NCBI GenBank assembly: GCA_009760855.2
Contig: WPIO01000041.1
Span: 2,426,501 to 2,490,500 of the forward strand
Length of the DNA stretch: 64,000 bases
Direction of reading: 5' to 3'
Origin: Cristatella mucedo
Lineage: Eukaryota; Bryozoa; Phylactolaemata; Cristatellidae
A program made the translations under genes and the position numbers. Shown here piece by piece: positions 21,858-33,759 of this stretch (position 1 is its first letter; each line of letters starts with the position of its first letter). Below the pieces are notes generated by a model. That model worked only from the letters and a program-made list of their open reading frames with translations, did no database searches and had not been told where the DNA came from.

Positions 21858-22539
21858 CTAGACAACCGCTGAGCCACCGGCCAGGTGTTTACCGTATCTG
21901 ATTGACTAAGCGTTTTAGAAGTGGCTTCGTCACTACGTGCGATTTTCGAGCAGGCGGCTTACAGCGTCAGGAAATCAGGTGTCGATGCCACGTCGCGACC
22001 GTGGCAGAGACAATGAATCATGAAAACTCCACGCAAGTGCACAGTTTGCTTTATGCATGGACCCCAATACCGATTTCTCTTCGCTTAATTCTTGAGTGAC
22101 AATATTAACAATAAGGTATCTTTATAGAATCTTAAAAAACATACTAGCTGATTTAACAGCCTCTTGTTGTATAGCGACAGAAGAGCTTTAAAGGCTATCA
22201 GCACTGCTTGCAGCGGCAATAAATTTCGTGAAATTTTAAAATAAACTAGACAGTGAGCATATCAACCCATTAATGATACTAACATACAATGTCATTGTAT
22301 TTATCATTAAGTCTATGACATAATTAATGCACGTATTGGCACTTAGAGTCGCGAGAATCCAGCATCTCTCTTGAGAATCAGGCGTGTGTTGAATTTTCTT
22401 CTTTTAATATTACATGGGCAGGGGCTATCGCAGTGCCAGCAGGCGGACAGCTTAGGCTATAGGTGCATGGGAGTTTGTGGAAGTTTCTAAAGATGGCTAG
22501 TCTGGTTAGAAGCAATGCTGAATGAGTGGAGTCGGTCGA
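21858..22539. other. Unassigned sequence
   Basis: Nothing recognised apart from AT-rich patches near 22210-22330. Confidence 0.45.
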
Positions 22540-22690
22540 GTGATTGAGCTCTTGAAGCCAAGTATAGAGTATTTCAGAAATCTTGGTCTGAGCAACAGAA
22601 TGGAGAAGAGACCTATAGGTAAATGACAGAACTATGGATGCCGAAGTATTAGTTGCGGGCATGTGGTCACGTGTCAGGATCAAGAAGGAA
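22540..22690 (-). mobile_element. Degenerate LINE-D coding fragment
   Basis: The minus strand reads SIVLSFTYRSLLHSV followed by ISEIL, matching the LINE-D C-terminal segment KVLSLTFRSLHLLA ... LSDLL. Nucleotide similarity extends over about 65 bp. Old and inactive. Confidence 0.45.
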
Positions 22691-23700
22691 GATGTCCTGA
22701 TCCTCGAGAATCGCTCGTCTATCGCTCGTCCTTCCGTTGACTTCTGCCCATAATTTGAGCACGCTCCAACGAGGTGACTAGTCAGCCGATGAGTACATTG
22801 TTTCCGCTGTCAAGTTGAAATAACTTCAGCCGAGTTGTATTGCCGTAATCGGGGCCTGCTAAGACAAAAAAGAGTACGACGGCTGAACGGGTTCGCGATT
22901 TTATGATATCGCGACTAGATCAAAGGAGTTCCAGTTATTCGTTACTTCGTGCCTGTGCCCACAATTGTCCGCAACTCCGGTGCAACACTCTGAAACTCTT
23001 CTAGTCTGTTGACAAACGCCTTCTCATCACATCACATCACCGCACTTGTACAAGAACTTAGCTCCCCTTCGAGTCGTTTTTTAAGATCCTGGCTTACGGG
23101 TGACTCGACTCACTTGCACCAGCCAACCTATTCGACCTTCTCGCTCGTCCAGTGTGAACTCGTACCACCCACGACTCAACATCCGGTTATTTTAACCATC
23201 CAGTCACATTGTCTTTCTTGAACTGAATTGGGATCGTTTAGTAACCGCGCCTTCAGTTCGAATGCAGTAAAAAATTCGGAAAACGAATCGGGCTTCTGTC
23301 ATTGCATTCATTGACTTAGCACAATGTACACTATAAATCTCAGCTGGCTCCCATGTGCGCACGGAAAGCTACCTACATAGGCTTTGAGTGTGCTAGCTGT
23401 AGAAAACTCTCCCGCCTAACACCCACGTAGCCTTGTTTGATGGTGCTTTATCCACCAAATTGATCGCTATTCTCACTCAATAAAGCAGGAAATCTTGATC
23501 AATAGAGTCTAACGAAGTTGATCGAGAACGAAAGGCCAGGATAGCGAGGTTGACTTCATAGTTGTTTATTCAGAATATTGTCGATCAAGCGAATGAGAAC
23601 CGTTTCAGGGGAGTAGTGTTTCAGTAAGTGGACCTTGAACTGCGACTGCGCATGGTTGCTGACACAGTGAGTGCTGTTTTTACCAGTCGACATACTGACT
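22691..23700. other. Unassigned sequence, 1 kb
   Basis: Includes a short CATCACATCACATCAC repeat at 23025-23040. No gene recognised. Confidence 0.45.
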
Positions 23701-23711
23701 TCTCTACACGT

Positions 23712-23862
23712 GTAAAGTGCCTAGAAAATCTAATTCATTTATATAGTGCCCCAAGAGAACTGAATCTCTATCAGGCGCTTCACATATGCGTCGGGGCTCG
23801 AAACCACGACCTCAGCCACACCTTGGTCGGGGCGAGCACCTTAACCGCTGGACCAAAGCAGC
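23712..23862 (-). mobile_element. SINE1 copy
   Basis: Antisense SINE1: tail ATATAGTGCCCCAAGAGAAC ... CAGGCGCTTCACATATG, then the head GGCTCGAAACCACGACC and GAGCACCTTAACCGCTGG. The A- and B-box regions are well preserved. Confidence 0.85.
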
Positions 23863-24010
23863 TCGATGTAGCTCTCTACTAATGGTGTAAAAATGTCTTT
23901 ACTTATTTTAAATAATATTTTAACTAGTAGTTGTAGTCGTAGTAATAGTCGCCATCGAAGTTGCAGTCAAATTCACCAATAGCAGTCACCGTTGAATTCA
24001 CGCCAAAGTC

Positions 24011-24645
24011 GTCGTAGTCGTAGTCGTAGTCGTAGTCGTAGTCGTAGTCGTAGTCGTAGTCGTAGTCGTAGTCGTAGTCGTAGTCGTAGTCGTAGTCGTA
24101 GTCGTAGTCGTAGTCGTAGTCGTAGTCGTAGTCGTAGTCGTAGTCGTAGTCGTAGTCGTAGTCGTAGTCGTAGTCGTAGTCGTAGTCGTAGTCGTAGTCG
24201 TAGTCGTAGTCGTAGTCGTAGTCGTAGTCGTAGTCGTAGTCGTAGTCGTAGTCGTAGTCGTAGTCGTAGTCGTAGTCGTAGTCGTAGTCGTAGTCGTAGT
24301 CGTAGTCGTAGTCGTAGTCGTAGTCGTAGTCGTAGTCGTAGTCGTAGTCGTAGTCGTAGTCGTAGTCGTAGTCGTAGTCGTAGTCGTAGTCGTAGTCGTA
24401 GTCGTAGTCGTAGTCGTAGTCGTAGTCGTAGTCGTAGTCGTAGTCGTAGTCGTAGTCGTAGTCGTAGTCGTAGTCGTAGTCGTAGTCGTAGTCGTAGTCG
24501 TAGTCGTAGTCGTAGTCGTAGTCGTAGTCGTAGTCGTAGTCGTAGTCGTAGTCGTAGTCGTAGTCGTAGTCGTAGTCGTAGTCGTAGTCGTAGTCGTAGT
24601 CGTAGTCGTAGTCGTAGTCGTAGTCGTAGTCGTAGTCGTAGTCGT
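24011..24645. repeat. Hexanucleotide array (GTCGTA), about 106 copies
   Basis: 635 bp of apparently perfect GTCGTA units. Imperfect relatives (GTAGTTGTAGTCGTAGTAA) lie just outside at 23928-23950. Five of the six frames are stop-free: Arg-Ser and Val-Val on plus; Arg-Leu, Tyr-Asp and Thr-Thr on minus. That creates 245-codon frames that should not be taken as genes. The lack of visible interruptions suggests a young array or an assembly-smoothed one. Confidence 0.95.
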
Positions 24646-26395
24646 GGCATGTGCAGTGGTACTGGCAGCAGGATAACTAGTATTAGTAGCTCAGATAATG
24701 GCACCAGTAGTGCAGTCATTGTATACTGATTATCTTTTATTTCTAACTGGCATTTACTTGCTAGGTTTTACTTTTAGCATCACCAGTTAGCAGGGGTTAT
24801 AAGCAAAATTCACATCCCGTATCCGAGATTGAATCGAGCTATGTAGTACGCCTGGATTTCTCAGAGTCATCCCTCGAATAACGCTTAGTGCTTTGTTATT
24901 TAGCCACTGACAGTTACTTCCCGGCACCACGTTTCCCTGCGTAGGTGCAATTATAGGGATCCGTACATTAAACTAAATAGGAATCTATCTAAGCATTGCC
25001 TCCTGTTCATCAGCCCCTTGGAGCGGTCAAGCAACAGCAGCCCAGCCTACACGGGTCCCCTAGAGCGCTCAGCAAACATTTCTGATTCATTGGGTTGCTA
25101 TCTGCATCAGCCTGTAACTGCCAATCTATGATTCGTGTTTTCTGAATTGCAAAAAGTCGAGCTTACTTAGATTAGGATACATGATTGGCGGCATTAGATG
25201 ATGCACATGTTATATTCCGCCCCGTCTTCTGTAAATCTCTATTCCCGCAACTTCCTGCCCGCACAATAAGATGGATGTTTACATTCGGTGGTGCAAAAAA
25301 TTGGAAGTGAAGCTTCGTCTTCAGTGCCACCTCACAAGTGCCTCCCTTCTTCTTAACCAACCCCCAACGCTTACCTATAAGAAATAGTTGCAACTCGGGC
25401 ATGACATCTTACCATCTGGTCTACACGTGAGTCGTTTAGCTTAGCCGATGTGCCAACCTCGCTCTTCAGTTTGACTGCGCCCTAAGTCTGGAATTCACTA
25501 CCGACTGTTGTCATGACGTCCCCTGACTTGAGCAAACTTTAAAAGAAGCTAAAAGCCAGCCTGTATCTCACAGCATATGCTCGGCATGCGTTAGTTGTAC
25601 TTTTCCTCCTGTAGGTGCTGACACTATTCATTTCGCTACCAAGCAGCCTGGCAACTAGCTTGAAGAATAATGATAGTCCCTCGGAAAACAGACCTAGATG
25701 ATGCTGCCTGCACAAGCTGAATCTGCTCAAGCGCTAGCAGCATTCGTAGCCTCTACAAGAAATGACGGGTGATTTTCTGTGTGGCAAAAACCTCGAATCT
25801 GCCGACCGGAGGCGTGGCGCCGCCAGACCTCGAGCCGCTTAGAACTGCTGCCCCGTGGCCCCTCCCTAAAAGGCCATTAGCCGCCGTCATTCTATCAGAT
25901 TTATCTAAGGGCCTCTAAGTCGAGGCTAGGAGGAGCATTGTCAGGGGGAATTATCGGCTTATGGATGCCTCGAATATCCGTAGTTTTCTGAGTGGCTGCC
26001 AAGCCGCGACCCTCCAGCCACACCTGCAGACGAGCTATAGCCCCGCCCCGTCCCTGGGCCCCAATAGACCTGCTCTCTCCCCCTAGCTGCTAGTCCTCCT
26101 ACCCGCACCTTTCCTGCCAAGCTAGTCTTGCTTTTACAAAAATGTTGCTTCTGCAAAAATATTGTTTATTCACAGATGCACAATCCAATAAATGGTCGTG
26201 TCTATCATAAACCATCTCGTTAACCGCTCCCAGATTACCTGCACACCTAGCGATCCCTGTGGTGACCTTACCGATTGCGTTTCTAGCTTCTTTTCACGTA
26301 GAAAAGCAAGGTCAGGGAGTTCATCCCTAAGGTTGCAACATGCCATCTGGACTCCTGACCCTAAATAACATCAACACAGGACTCATGTCTCTTAA
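24646..26395. other. Mostly unassigned, 1.75 kb
   Basis: One LINE-D fragment at about 25460-25560 (plus) preserves the SLEFTTDCCHDVP-like stretch of the 3' coding end. The rest shows no domain, RNA gene or repeat. Confidence 0.45.
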
Positions 26396-26399
26396 TTCT

Positions 26400-28190
26400 A
26401 AACACTGTGCACTACGTCAATGACTACAATCAAGGAGGCCAAACGTGACCTTTTCCTGAAATTCATCTCCCATTCAAAGAAGACTACTAGTCCTCTAGAC
26501 TTTATTCCCTCAATACTACTTCTACGATGCATAGATTGGCTGTTGCCATACATTACTGCATGCACAATGCCATATTAACATAATAAAAATGTTCTTAGCC
26601 TCAGGTCATGTTCTTGAACCGTTCAAAAAGGCTGTTCGGCCACTAATTAAGAAAGCAACATTGGACCATAAGGACTTAAGCAACTTCCGGCTAGTCTCCT
26701 TTCTGCCATTCCTATCAAAGAAATGAGAACGAGTCGTGGCTGAACGCTTATGTTGAAACCTCAAACCTAGCATGTAAGTTCCGGTCTGGATGTAGAGCTA
26801 ATTACTCCACAGAGTCAGCATTGCGTAGGGTGCATAACGACCTTCTCAGGAATACAGAACAATATCCTTACTTGTTTGCTTGATCTTTCAGCAGCATTTG
26901 ATACAATCGATCACAGAGTTCTCCTGGAGCGCCTCTCGTCTCACCGGGGCCTGACTGGCACTGCAATGCAATGGTTCGGATCCTATCTCGGTGGGAGACT
27001 TCAGGGTGTTATTTTGAACGGAGCAAGATCACTCGAGAAAGCACGGAACTATGGGGTACCTCAGGGCTCTTTGCTTAGTCCATATCTTTCGAAAGTTTAA
27101 GTTTTCCCTCTTGCCGATGTGATTGCCAGGCACAATCCTAGGCTTTCACTTCTGTGCAGACGTCGAATTCTCTACATAGCGTCGATGCATTTTCAAATCC
27201 GCTAATCGATGGCAGCAAAACATCTCAGACTAAATGACGACAAAATCAACTTATTTGCTATGGGCAAACCAAGTGTGACACAAACTTTGGAAAGAGTATC
27301 GCTCAAAAACGGCTATATCAGCATATCTTATGTGGCATCTGTACTTGATCTAGGCGTCCTGTTCCTAAGTGATGTTTGACTAGATGAACATATCTGCTCC
27401 AAAGTCAAGTCTGCCTACTTTCAGTTACATAAGATTGCTCAAATTACTACTTGCTTGAACATGGATCTAAATTCGTCCGTGAATTGTAAACACTCCGTCT
27501 CGATGTCTGTAACTCACTGATCTCACAGTCTGTGGATTTTTAAGGTGTGCAATCAATCGCTTATAGTTGGTTAACACTCTGCAGGTAGGCTTGTCTGTCG
27601 TCAGTGTCGCAGTTGCCACATCACACCACTTCTCGCCGATCGGCACTGGCTCCCAATCAAGCAATGTATCGACTTCAAGGTTCTGTTAGTTATTTTAAAA
27701 TCCCTACATTATCTAGCTCCAACATACCTATTAGAGCTACTCCTCTACCAGGCAAAGCATCGCACCACCCACCGTTCTGACTCAAATTGCGTATCTATAC
27801 CTCGTACGAACCTTAAAAGCCTTTGGAGACCATGCATTCAGTTCATATGCTCCCAAAGAGTGGAACTCACTTCCGACTGACGTCAACAAATTCCCTGACA
27901 TGACTTCGTTTAGAATGAAGCTATAAACACACCTATTTATTCAGAATTTAGTGGGTTCTTGTGATTCGTCCTTTGCGTATCTGTGGATAAAGGCATTGCG
28001 CCTGCAGCTACTAACCATATCTACATGTAGATCCTGTACATGTCCGTCTAAAAATGTTACACGTTGATGACGTTGCGAATAGTACCGCTAATCATTTGGT
28101 CATTCTTTCTTTGCAGCATCCTTATGGCGCCATGAAAGAGATTCAGCTCTCTGCCGGCGCTATATAAATGTGATAATATTCTTATTATTA
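26400..28190 (+). mobile_element. Longest LINE-D copy, degenerate
   Basis: Covers most of the reverse transcriptase with frameshifts and stops. In order: a TSPLDFIPS-like N-terminal RT block, SNFR-type 'LSNFRLVSFLPFLSKK', ERVVAERL, then an intact 74-codon segment (26876-27100) with LDLSAAFDTIDHRVLLERLSS, GTAMQWFGSYLGGRLQ and NYGVPQGSLLSP, followed by decayed core and C-terminus. It ends with the hairpin GCGCCATGAAAGAGAT ... GGCGCTATATAAATG and an AT-rich tail near 28140-28190. The AFDTIDH, GVPQGS and YADD-region order identifies a CR1/L2-type LINE. No endonuclease part is seen. Confidence 0.85.
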
Positions 28191-28774
28191 TATGACTTCC
28201 AGGATATCACGGGTTCAATGATACGGGGCTTCCGTGGGTTTTTTCCCGCCCTCCAGTTTTCTTTATTCCTTCCTGGGGCTTCCCTTTACTTTGTTACGAG
28301 AACGTTTGAAAGACATCAGCTCAGCCCAATGTCACAGTCACAGACATCTTGACGACAGAATAAATGGAACGGCACTCGAACCATAGCAGTAAAAATAGGT
28401 TTTGTTTGCCACGGAAAAATACCTTAGACAAAACTGAATTTGAGGTGCTAGTACCCACCGGACGTCTTTTAAAGAAAGTGACGGTGGTAATGCACATTAT
28501 AAACCCTCGAACTGAAGCATGGCCTTGCTCCACCTATACAACGCCTTAGCGGTATGCAGAGGGAAGTTAAGAAACAATCCACACATCACAGCATATACTT
28601 GATGTTTGGTTTGTTCATGGTGATCAAATTAACACCAAACATTTCATACGATTCCTCTCCATTCTTATCGACCTAACTAAAGTTAGATATGGTTAACTTT
28701 AAATAGTAATACAAACATTCGCAAAACATTCGCGATGTCATCAATCATGATATTGTGTGATGTGACATGAACAT
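28191..28774. other. Unassigned sequence
   Basis: AT-rich with short open frames. No recognisable features. Confidence 0.45.
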
Positions 28775-29205
28775 GGTGATCATGTTATAGTTGGTAGCAG
28801 CATGCTCAGTTTCAGCACGCATAAGCACACAAAGGACGAATCACAAGAACTCACTAAATGCTGAAATAGACAAGTCTGCTTTAAGTTTAATTTTAAATGT
28901 AGTGATGTCTGGAGTGATTTCCATGCTTTGGGAGCATATGAACTAAAGCCACGGCCTCCAAAAGTAATACGTTTAGAGGTAACGTGCACAGTTGCATTGA
29001 GCCACCAATTGTCGCTAGCGGGTACGTTTTTAGTTCTTTTTAATATCGTGAAGTCTAGGGCGGGGCTGTCGTGAAGTCATTCGTGAGTGAATTCCATTCT
29101 TTGCGTGCAATGCGAACTGAAGGAAAGATCTCGAAAAGATTTGAGGATAGTTCGAGGCTCAGGTAAGTGGTTTGAGTCAAAAAAGCAGGTGGTACTAAAA
29201 ATCCT
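28775..29205 (-). mobile_element. Two adjoining LINE-D 3' fragments
   Basis: 28775-28985 and 29035-29205 each match the antisense LINE-D 3' end (CATGCTTTGGGAGCATATGA in the first; GCAATGCGAACTGAAGG in the second). The same segment therefore occurs twice in a row, implying two insertions or a local duplication. The hairpin tail is missing from the first. Confidence 0.65.
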
Positions 29206-29399
29206 TAATACAAAGGTCATAAAAAGTAATAGAAATAATGGTAATAAAAGTGTCTACCAAATTCTTCTATGTGTCAGAGGCAAGCATTTTGTTTACTTTC
29301 CTAGTCTACGGACGTTCCACCGTTCGGTAAACGAGATAGAGACCACATTTCTGCCTGTGCTAGAGAGCTGCCTCGGGCAACTATAAACGCAGTGTGGAC

Positions 29400-29520
29400 C
29401 TTTAATAATTATGATAACAATAATACCTTAGTATAGCGCCATGAAAGAACCGAATCTCTTTATAGACACTTTGCAGATGCAGTATAGAAAGCATCACCAA
29501 ATGATTGGTAGTAAAATCCG
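29400..29520 (-). mobile_element. Degenerate LINE-D tail
   Basis: AT-rich tail then GCGCCATGAAAGAACCG ... TAGACACTTTGCAGATGC, a diverged antisense hairpin. Confidence 0.55.
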
Positions 29521-29637
29521 CACCAGTAGGCATATTTTCGGATTTTCCCCTAATATCTTCGCTGCGACTATTCATGAGCTGTCCTCGGATCTGCTACTCA
29601 AGACAGGACCTGCTTAGCATGAGGAGTGATGAGGCAA

Positions 29638-29900
29638 TTAATAATAATAATAATAACAATATTAATAATTCACTTGATAAAGCGCCCTCAAAGAACTTAA
29701 GTCTCTCTCTAGGCGCTTTACATTTGCTGCAAAGGTAAATGCAATTGAATCGTGAGTAAAATCATGCTTGATAAACAAACAAAATGAATAACGTGGTTAA
29801 GGGTGACATGGTCAGGTCAGGGGATGTTCTGACGCAGGTCAAGAGGGAGTTCCAGGCTTTGCGAGCATACGAATTAAGGTACTAAATCTACCTTAACAAA
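29638..29900 (-). mobile_element. LINE-D 3' tail with internal deletion
   Basis: (TAA)n at 29640-29670, hairpin GATAAAGCGCCCTC ... TAGGCGCTTTACATTTGC, then the 3' UTR. Compared with other copies, about 100 bp is missing between GACATGGTCAG and the GACGCAGGTCAAGAGGGAG block. Confidence 0.75.
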
Positions 29901-29938
29901 GTCTTGTAAACGGTGTTAGTCTCCCGAAGACTATATAT

Positions 29939-30114
29939 CAGTGGTTCTTGACCTTAGTGCCACGACCCTTTAATACAGTATACAGGCGACCTGCAACCAT
30001 AAAATTAATCCGGCCAATTAACGTAATCTGGCTAATAATATGGTTTTAGGCGACCCCTGTGAAAGGGTCGTTCGACCCATAAAGGGGTCGTGACCCACAG
30101 GTTGAGAACCACTA
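29939..30114 (+). mobile_element. hAT-type MITE, complete
   Basis: Terminal inverted repeats CAGTGGTTCTTGACC and GGTTGAGAACCACTA enclose 176 bp containing GCGACCCCTGTGAAAGGG and TCGTTCGACCC. The ends and internal words closely resemble, from memory, Charlie-type hAT MITEs of vertebrates. The flanks CTATATAT / CTCTAAAC are only an imperfect 8-bp duplication. No transposase; non-autonomous. Confidence 0.8.
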
Positions 30115-30174
30115 CTCTAAACCACCCCATTGTAGTCTTCACTGGCAGACAAACGTAGCACACCCATAACTAAG

Positions 30175-31545
30175 ATTTCCAATATTTCTCTGTAAACAGA
30201 TGTTGCAACCAATGCCTTCAAATCAGCCATCGTTTGACTGACATTTAACAAGCCAAATTTCGACTCGGAGATCCTAGCAAGCTATCCCCCAATTTCCCGT
30301 TTCTTTTTTGTCAAGATTCTTCAAAAAATTGTCGCTAATCAGCTTTTACCACACATTTAAAGCAAAAAGTAATCTGAAAATTTTCAATCTGGATTCAAAG
30401 TGACGCCATGCCACTGAAACTGCTCACCTCCGAAACCAATGACATTCTATGCAGCAACGGTGGCGTTAATGTCACATCTCTTGCACTGCTAGGTAAATCA
30501 GCTGCTTCCGACGCGGACTCCTGATCACGATATCCTACTTGAACGATTGAGAACAACGATTGGTCTGGCAGGCGAGGCGTTGGCGTGCTTCAAATCGTAC
30601 ATGTCAGGTCGTGCTTAATCCATGTGTTGTGGAGGTCAAGTTTCATTCGCCAGATCGGGTTTCCTGTGGAGTCCAACATCTGGAGCTCCATCGTCGGTCC
30701 TTTGGTGTTCTCCATTTATACCGAACCTCTGGTAAAGTGATTCGCGCTCATGGAATCAGCTGTCACTTTTATGCTGACGACGCGTAGCTGTATGTGTCGC
30801 TTAAACCGTCGGAATAGGCAGGAACGACTGATAAACTGAATGCTTCCCCTGCAGACATTTGATCTTGAATGTCATCACATTTCGCTAAACTTAGCGACGA
30901 TAATCACAGACCTGCTACTCGTACGAAATACCTATTTCGGCTGGGCCACCAGTAAAAGGTACTATGCCACTGCAGTTGGTGATGAACAGAGCTGCAAGGC
31001 GAGCTAAAAAATCCCAGAGGCTCAGCTGCGTGTCTCCTTCGCTGACCAAGCTTCGGTATCATCCAGCTGATCAGCGATACGACGTAAAATTCTTACGCCG
31101 ACCCACAAGCCCCGTCATGGCTAGGCTCCTTCATTACTAGCTGAGCTGCTACACAGTTTTCAGCCTCTTCGTGCCCTGGAGCTCTATTTGGAAAGTGCAT
31201 TAGCTGTTCCATTCCTTTGCGAGGTACCCAGATCGTTGGCCACAGAAACTTTAGCTCTGCAGGTCCTAGACTGTGAAACTCGCCTCCACAATTCTTACGA
31301 AACGAAATCTACTCACTCGCTGCTGACTATGACGCATCCTTTCCAGCCGTCCTGAGATGTAACTTTCACGCTACTCACTACCTCAACTGCCCTCCTGAAT
31401 CACCTACACTTTCACTTTCTCTTCGTTTCGTGGATTGAAGTCTGGTGACTAACGACGTCATACTGAAAGCCGCTTAGGCATTGGGTTACCCCATAAAATA
31501 CTCTCTTTTCTAATATCGACATAGTCCGAGTGGCTTTGCAGAGTT
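30175..31545 (+). mobile_element. Degenerate LINE-A copy
   Basis: RT remnants in order: VKILQKIVANQLLPHI, DHDILLERLRTTIGLAGEA, GVQHLELHRRSFG (decayed GVPQGSVLG), GKVIRAHGISCHFYADD, then RNFSSAGPRL and PPQFLRNE near the C-terminus. Many stops. It reaches further 5' than the other LINE-A copies and so helps reconstruct family order. Confidence 0.8.
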
Positions 31546-31854
31546 GCCGGTGGGGATACATTAGAGGGCTGAAGGTAGTTTTTGGTTACCCCTGCCCCCT
31601 GTTGGACTACTGGATCCAGACCTGGTAGCGCTTTTGTGAAATGGAAGCGCCATCTGGTGAACTAATCGAAAGCGATGAGGCGAATGAATGACCGGTCAAG
31701 CTCATCGCTGTGGTTCTTCTCTGCGCCGGCCTAGCCGCGCTGGAGCAATGGCACAAGTTAACGCTTGATGAGTCCGGAAAAAATAGCAACGACCGGACAA
31801 GGCTCTGGAAAAAATTGAATTGTATTGCAGTCGGTGCAAAAGCTAAGTACTTAC

Positions 31855-32089
31855 CGGATTTGGAATATTTGCTACGCTTCACCGTTTGACTCATTCCTTT
31901 CGGTACTACGCTTCCAGGCAAAACTGAAATTTTAAGGACGGCGACCGAAGCTCCGGGACCGGATGTGGTTTTCAGGGTAGCTCGCCCATTGTAAGAACTG
32001 CTTTTAGGTGAACATGCGCTAATCCTGCATGCGTTCACTGATATCTGCCCATCTTTCGGAACCAGTTGCAAAATGGTGCATGAAATGCG
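31855..32089 (-). CDS. Candidate internal exon of an unknown gene
   Basis: A 235-bp open segment flanked by a strong acceptor (AAAGCCTGACAG, with an in-frame TGA just inside the intron) and an ideal donor GTAAGT at 31854. It encodes ISCTILQLVPKDGQISVNAC, RISACSPKSSSYNG, then a GASVAVLKISVLPGSVVPKG stretch and a basic end. Three cysteines and alternating hydrophobic residues suggest an extracellular beta-rich domain. Phase 0 to phase 1. I do not recognise the family and see no partner exons. It lies between LINE-A and Gypsy relics. Confidence 0.4.
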
Positions 32090-32199
32090 CTGTCAGGCTT
32101 TAAACGTTAAAAATCTGAGCCGAATTCAGAGGCGTGCTGCACAGCCGGCAGGGTTGACGTTAATTTTCGCGAGACATTTGACGACTACAGAGAAACACG

Positions 32200-33430
32200 G
32201 ATGTCGCTACGCCTGGTCCAAAGGAGGTAGAATGTCAAAATTTCGGTCAGAGACACAGAGCGTCGCGAGCAGATTGCCCGGCTCAAGGGCGTGTAAGCAG
32301 AAATGCAACGGTCTCCACCACTTCAGTTTTCAGCACCAGTCTAGACTGCACTATATACTATGCACTGGGAGGCGACGACGCTGTCGAAAATGATGAGCAG
32401 ACAATGCAGTCGTTTGTGGCAGGAGCGAGCGGTCAGAACAAGTGCATTACAACACACGCGTACGTTTCCAGTTCAACATTGGAGCACACGTCAACGCGAT
32501 AAATCAACGGTTTACCCGCCCATCAGTTTGTGGGTAATCGTCGTCTAAGCGCCTTATATTGGGACAGCGGCCATGAGTAGGAAGGTGTGGCAACTGAGTA
32601 GGAAGACCTTGGTGACCAAGATCTTGCGAGATTGTACACAATCCAATGTGGCACGCCACAAATTCATACCGTGCCGCAAAATACCCAGACGTGCTACCAT
32701 AGACGCACTGCGAAAGAGCTGAAAAAAATTGGCTAGACGAGGCATTCTAATACTGGTAGAGGAACCCTCAGAAAGAGTCAGTCAGAGGGAAAGGGGTCGA
32801 GCAGAAGGTCAATGGCAAGCTGCAAATCTGAGAATCTGAGCCAAAGAGGCTATGTGGCACGTACTAGGAGAATACGAGACAAGTGAACTGACCGCAAGGG
32901 TCGCAAACGCTGGTAGATTTTTTGAGCTAGCCTACCATTTAGTTTAAAGGTGAACACCGAGCTCTTTCAAATGCACCTGTGTGAAGTCATTGGCTATTTG
33001 AATGGAGTGGTCTGTGTGGCAGATGACATCCCGGTTTTGAGAAGGGTGACATACATCTGGAGGCAACAAGCGACCCCGATCAAACCTTGACATCACTGGA
33101 GATAAGTTGGTTCAAGCGACATATTAAATTAAATAGTGCCAAGATTGCTGCCAAGCAAGATCGAGTAGCCTTCGCGGCACACCTACTCTCCAAGGATGGC
33201 GTTAAGTCAAAAGGTTGTAAAAAGACGTTACGACTCCAGAGCGTGCGATCTGAGCCCACTCAAGATCGGCAAAGCAATCCACTACAGGATCCAGGTGGCT
33301 CCTGGTAGCTTCGAGGAGGCGCACTCGTGGCAACCCAACCTATACTATACAGAACCGTACCGGAGTATTATACCGGCGGTACCTGGAACATACAGGTATG
33401 TATCCCAACCCTAGTACAGCAGAGCAGACT
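32200..33430 (+). mobile_element. Collapsed Gypsy-type LTR retrotransposon
   Basis: Reverse-transcriptase remnant at about 32955-33195: ELFQMHLCEVIGYLNGVVCV-ADD, then after shifts LTSLEISWFKRHIKLNSAK and AFAAHLLSKDGVK, the expected order of Gypsy RT. It runs directly into an integrase C-terminal-like segment (33205-33414: RRYDSRACDLSPLKIGKAI ... YRSIIPAVPGTYRY). RNase H and the integrase core have therefore been deleted. The stretch 32200-32900 may be gag-derived but is too decayed to be sure. No LTRs found. Confidence 0.7.
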
Positions 33431-33759
33431 GACAGAGATATGGACGTCACTCTGCAATGCTGCAGGGATCCATCGAGCAGCAACTATCCTCCCCGCCGGC
33501 GAATAGGAGAAAATAACCGTGCTACTTAGTGCGGTAACTACTGCTGATCAAGCTACAGCGTGGCAATCTCTGCAAACGTGACCTCACCGAGCTCCAACAC
33601 GGCAAAGGGATGACCTTCACTCCTACAAAGGGGGTGCTGACGGCTGCAGCATGTCCCCCTCCTGTGGCTGTTAAACCGCTTGCTAGACTTGCCACGGTAC
33701 TGGACGCTTTAGTACCGACAGTGCCTGTATAAGCACGGCCTATACCATTCTCGAGCGTT

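Noticed and set aside
23992-24729. 245-codon Arg-Ser frame as an SR-type splicing factor
   Set aside because: It is entirely produced by a hexamer array that leaves five of six frames open. Flanking residues have no RRM or other domain.
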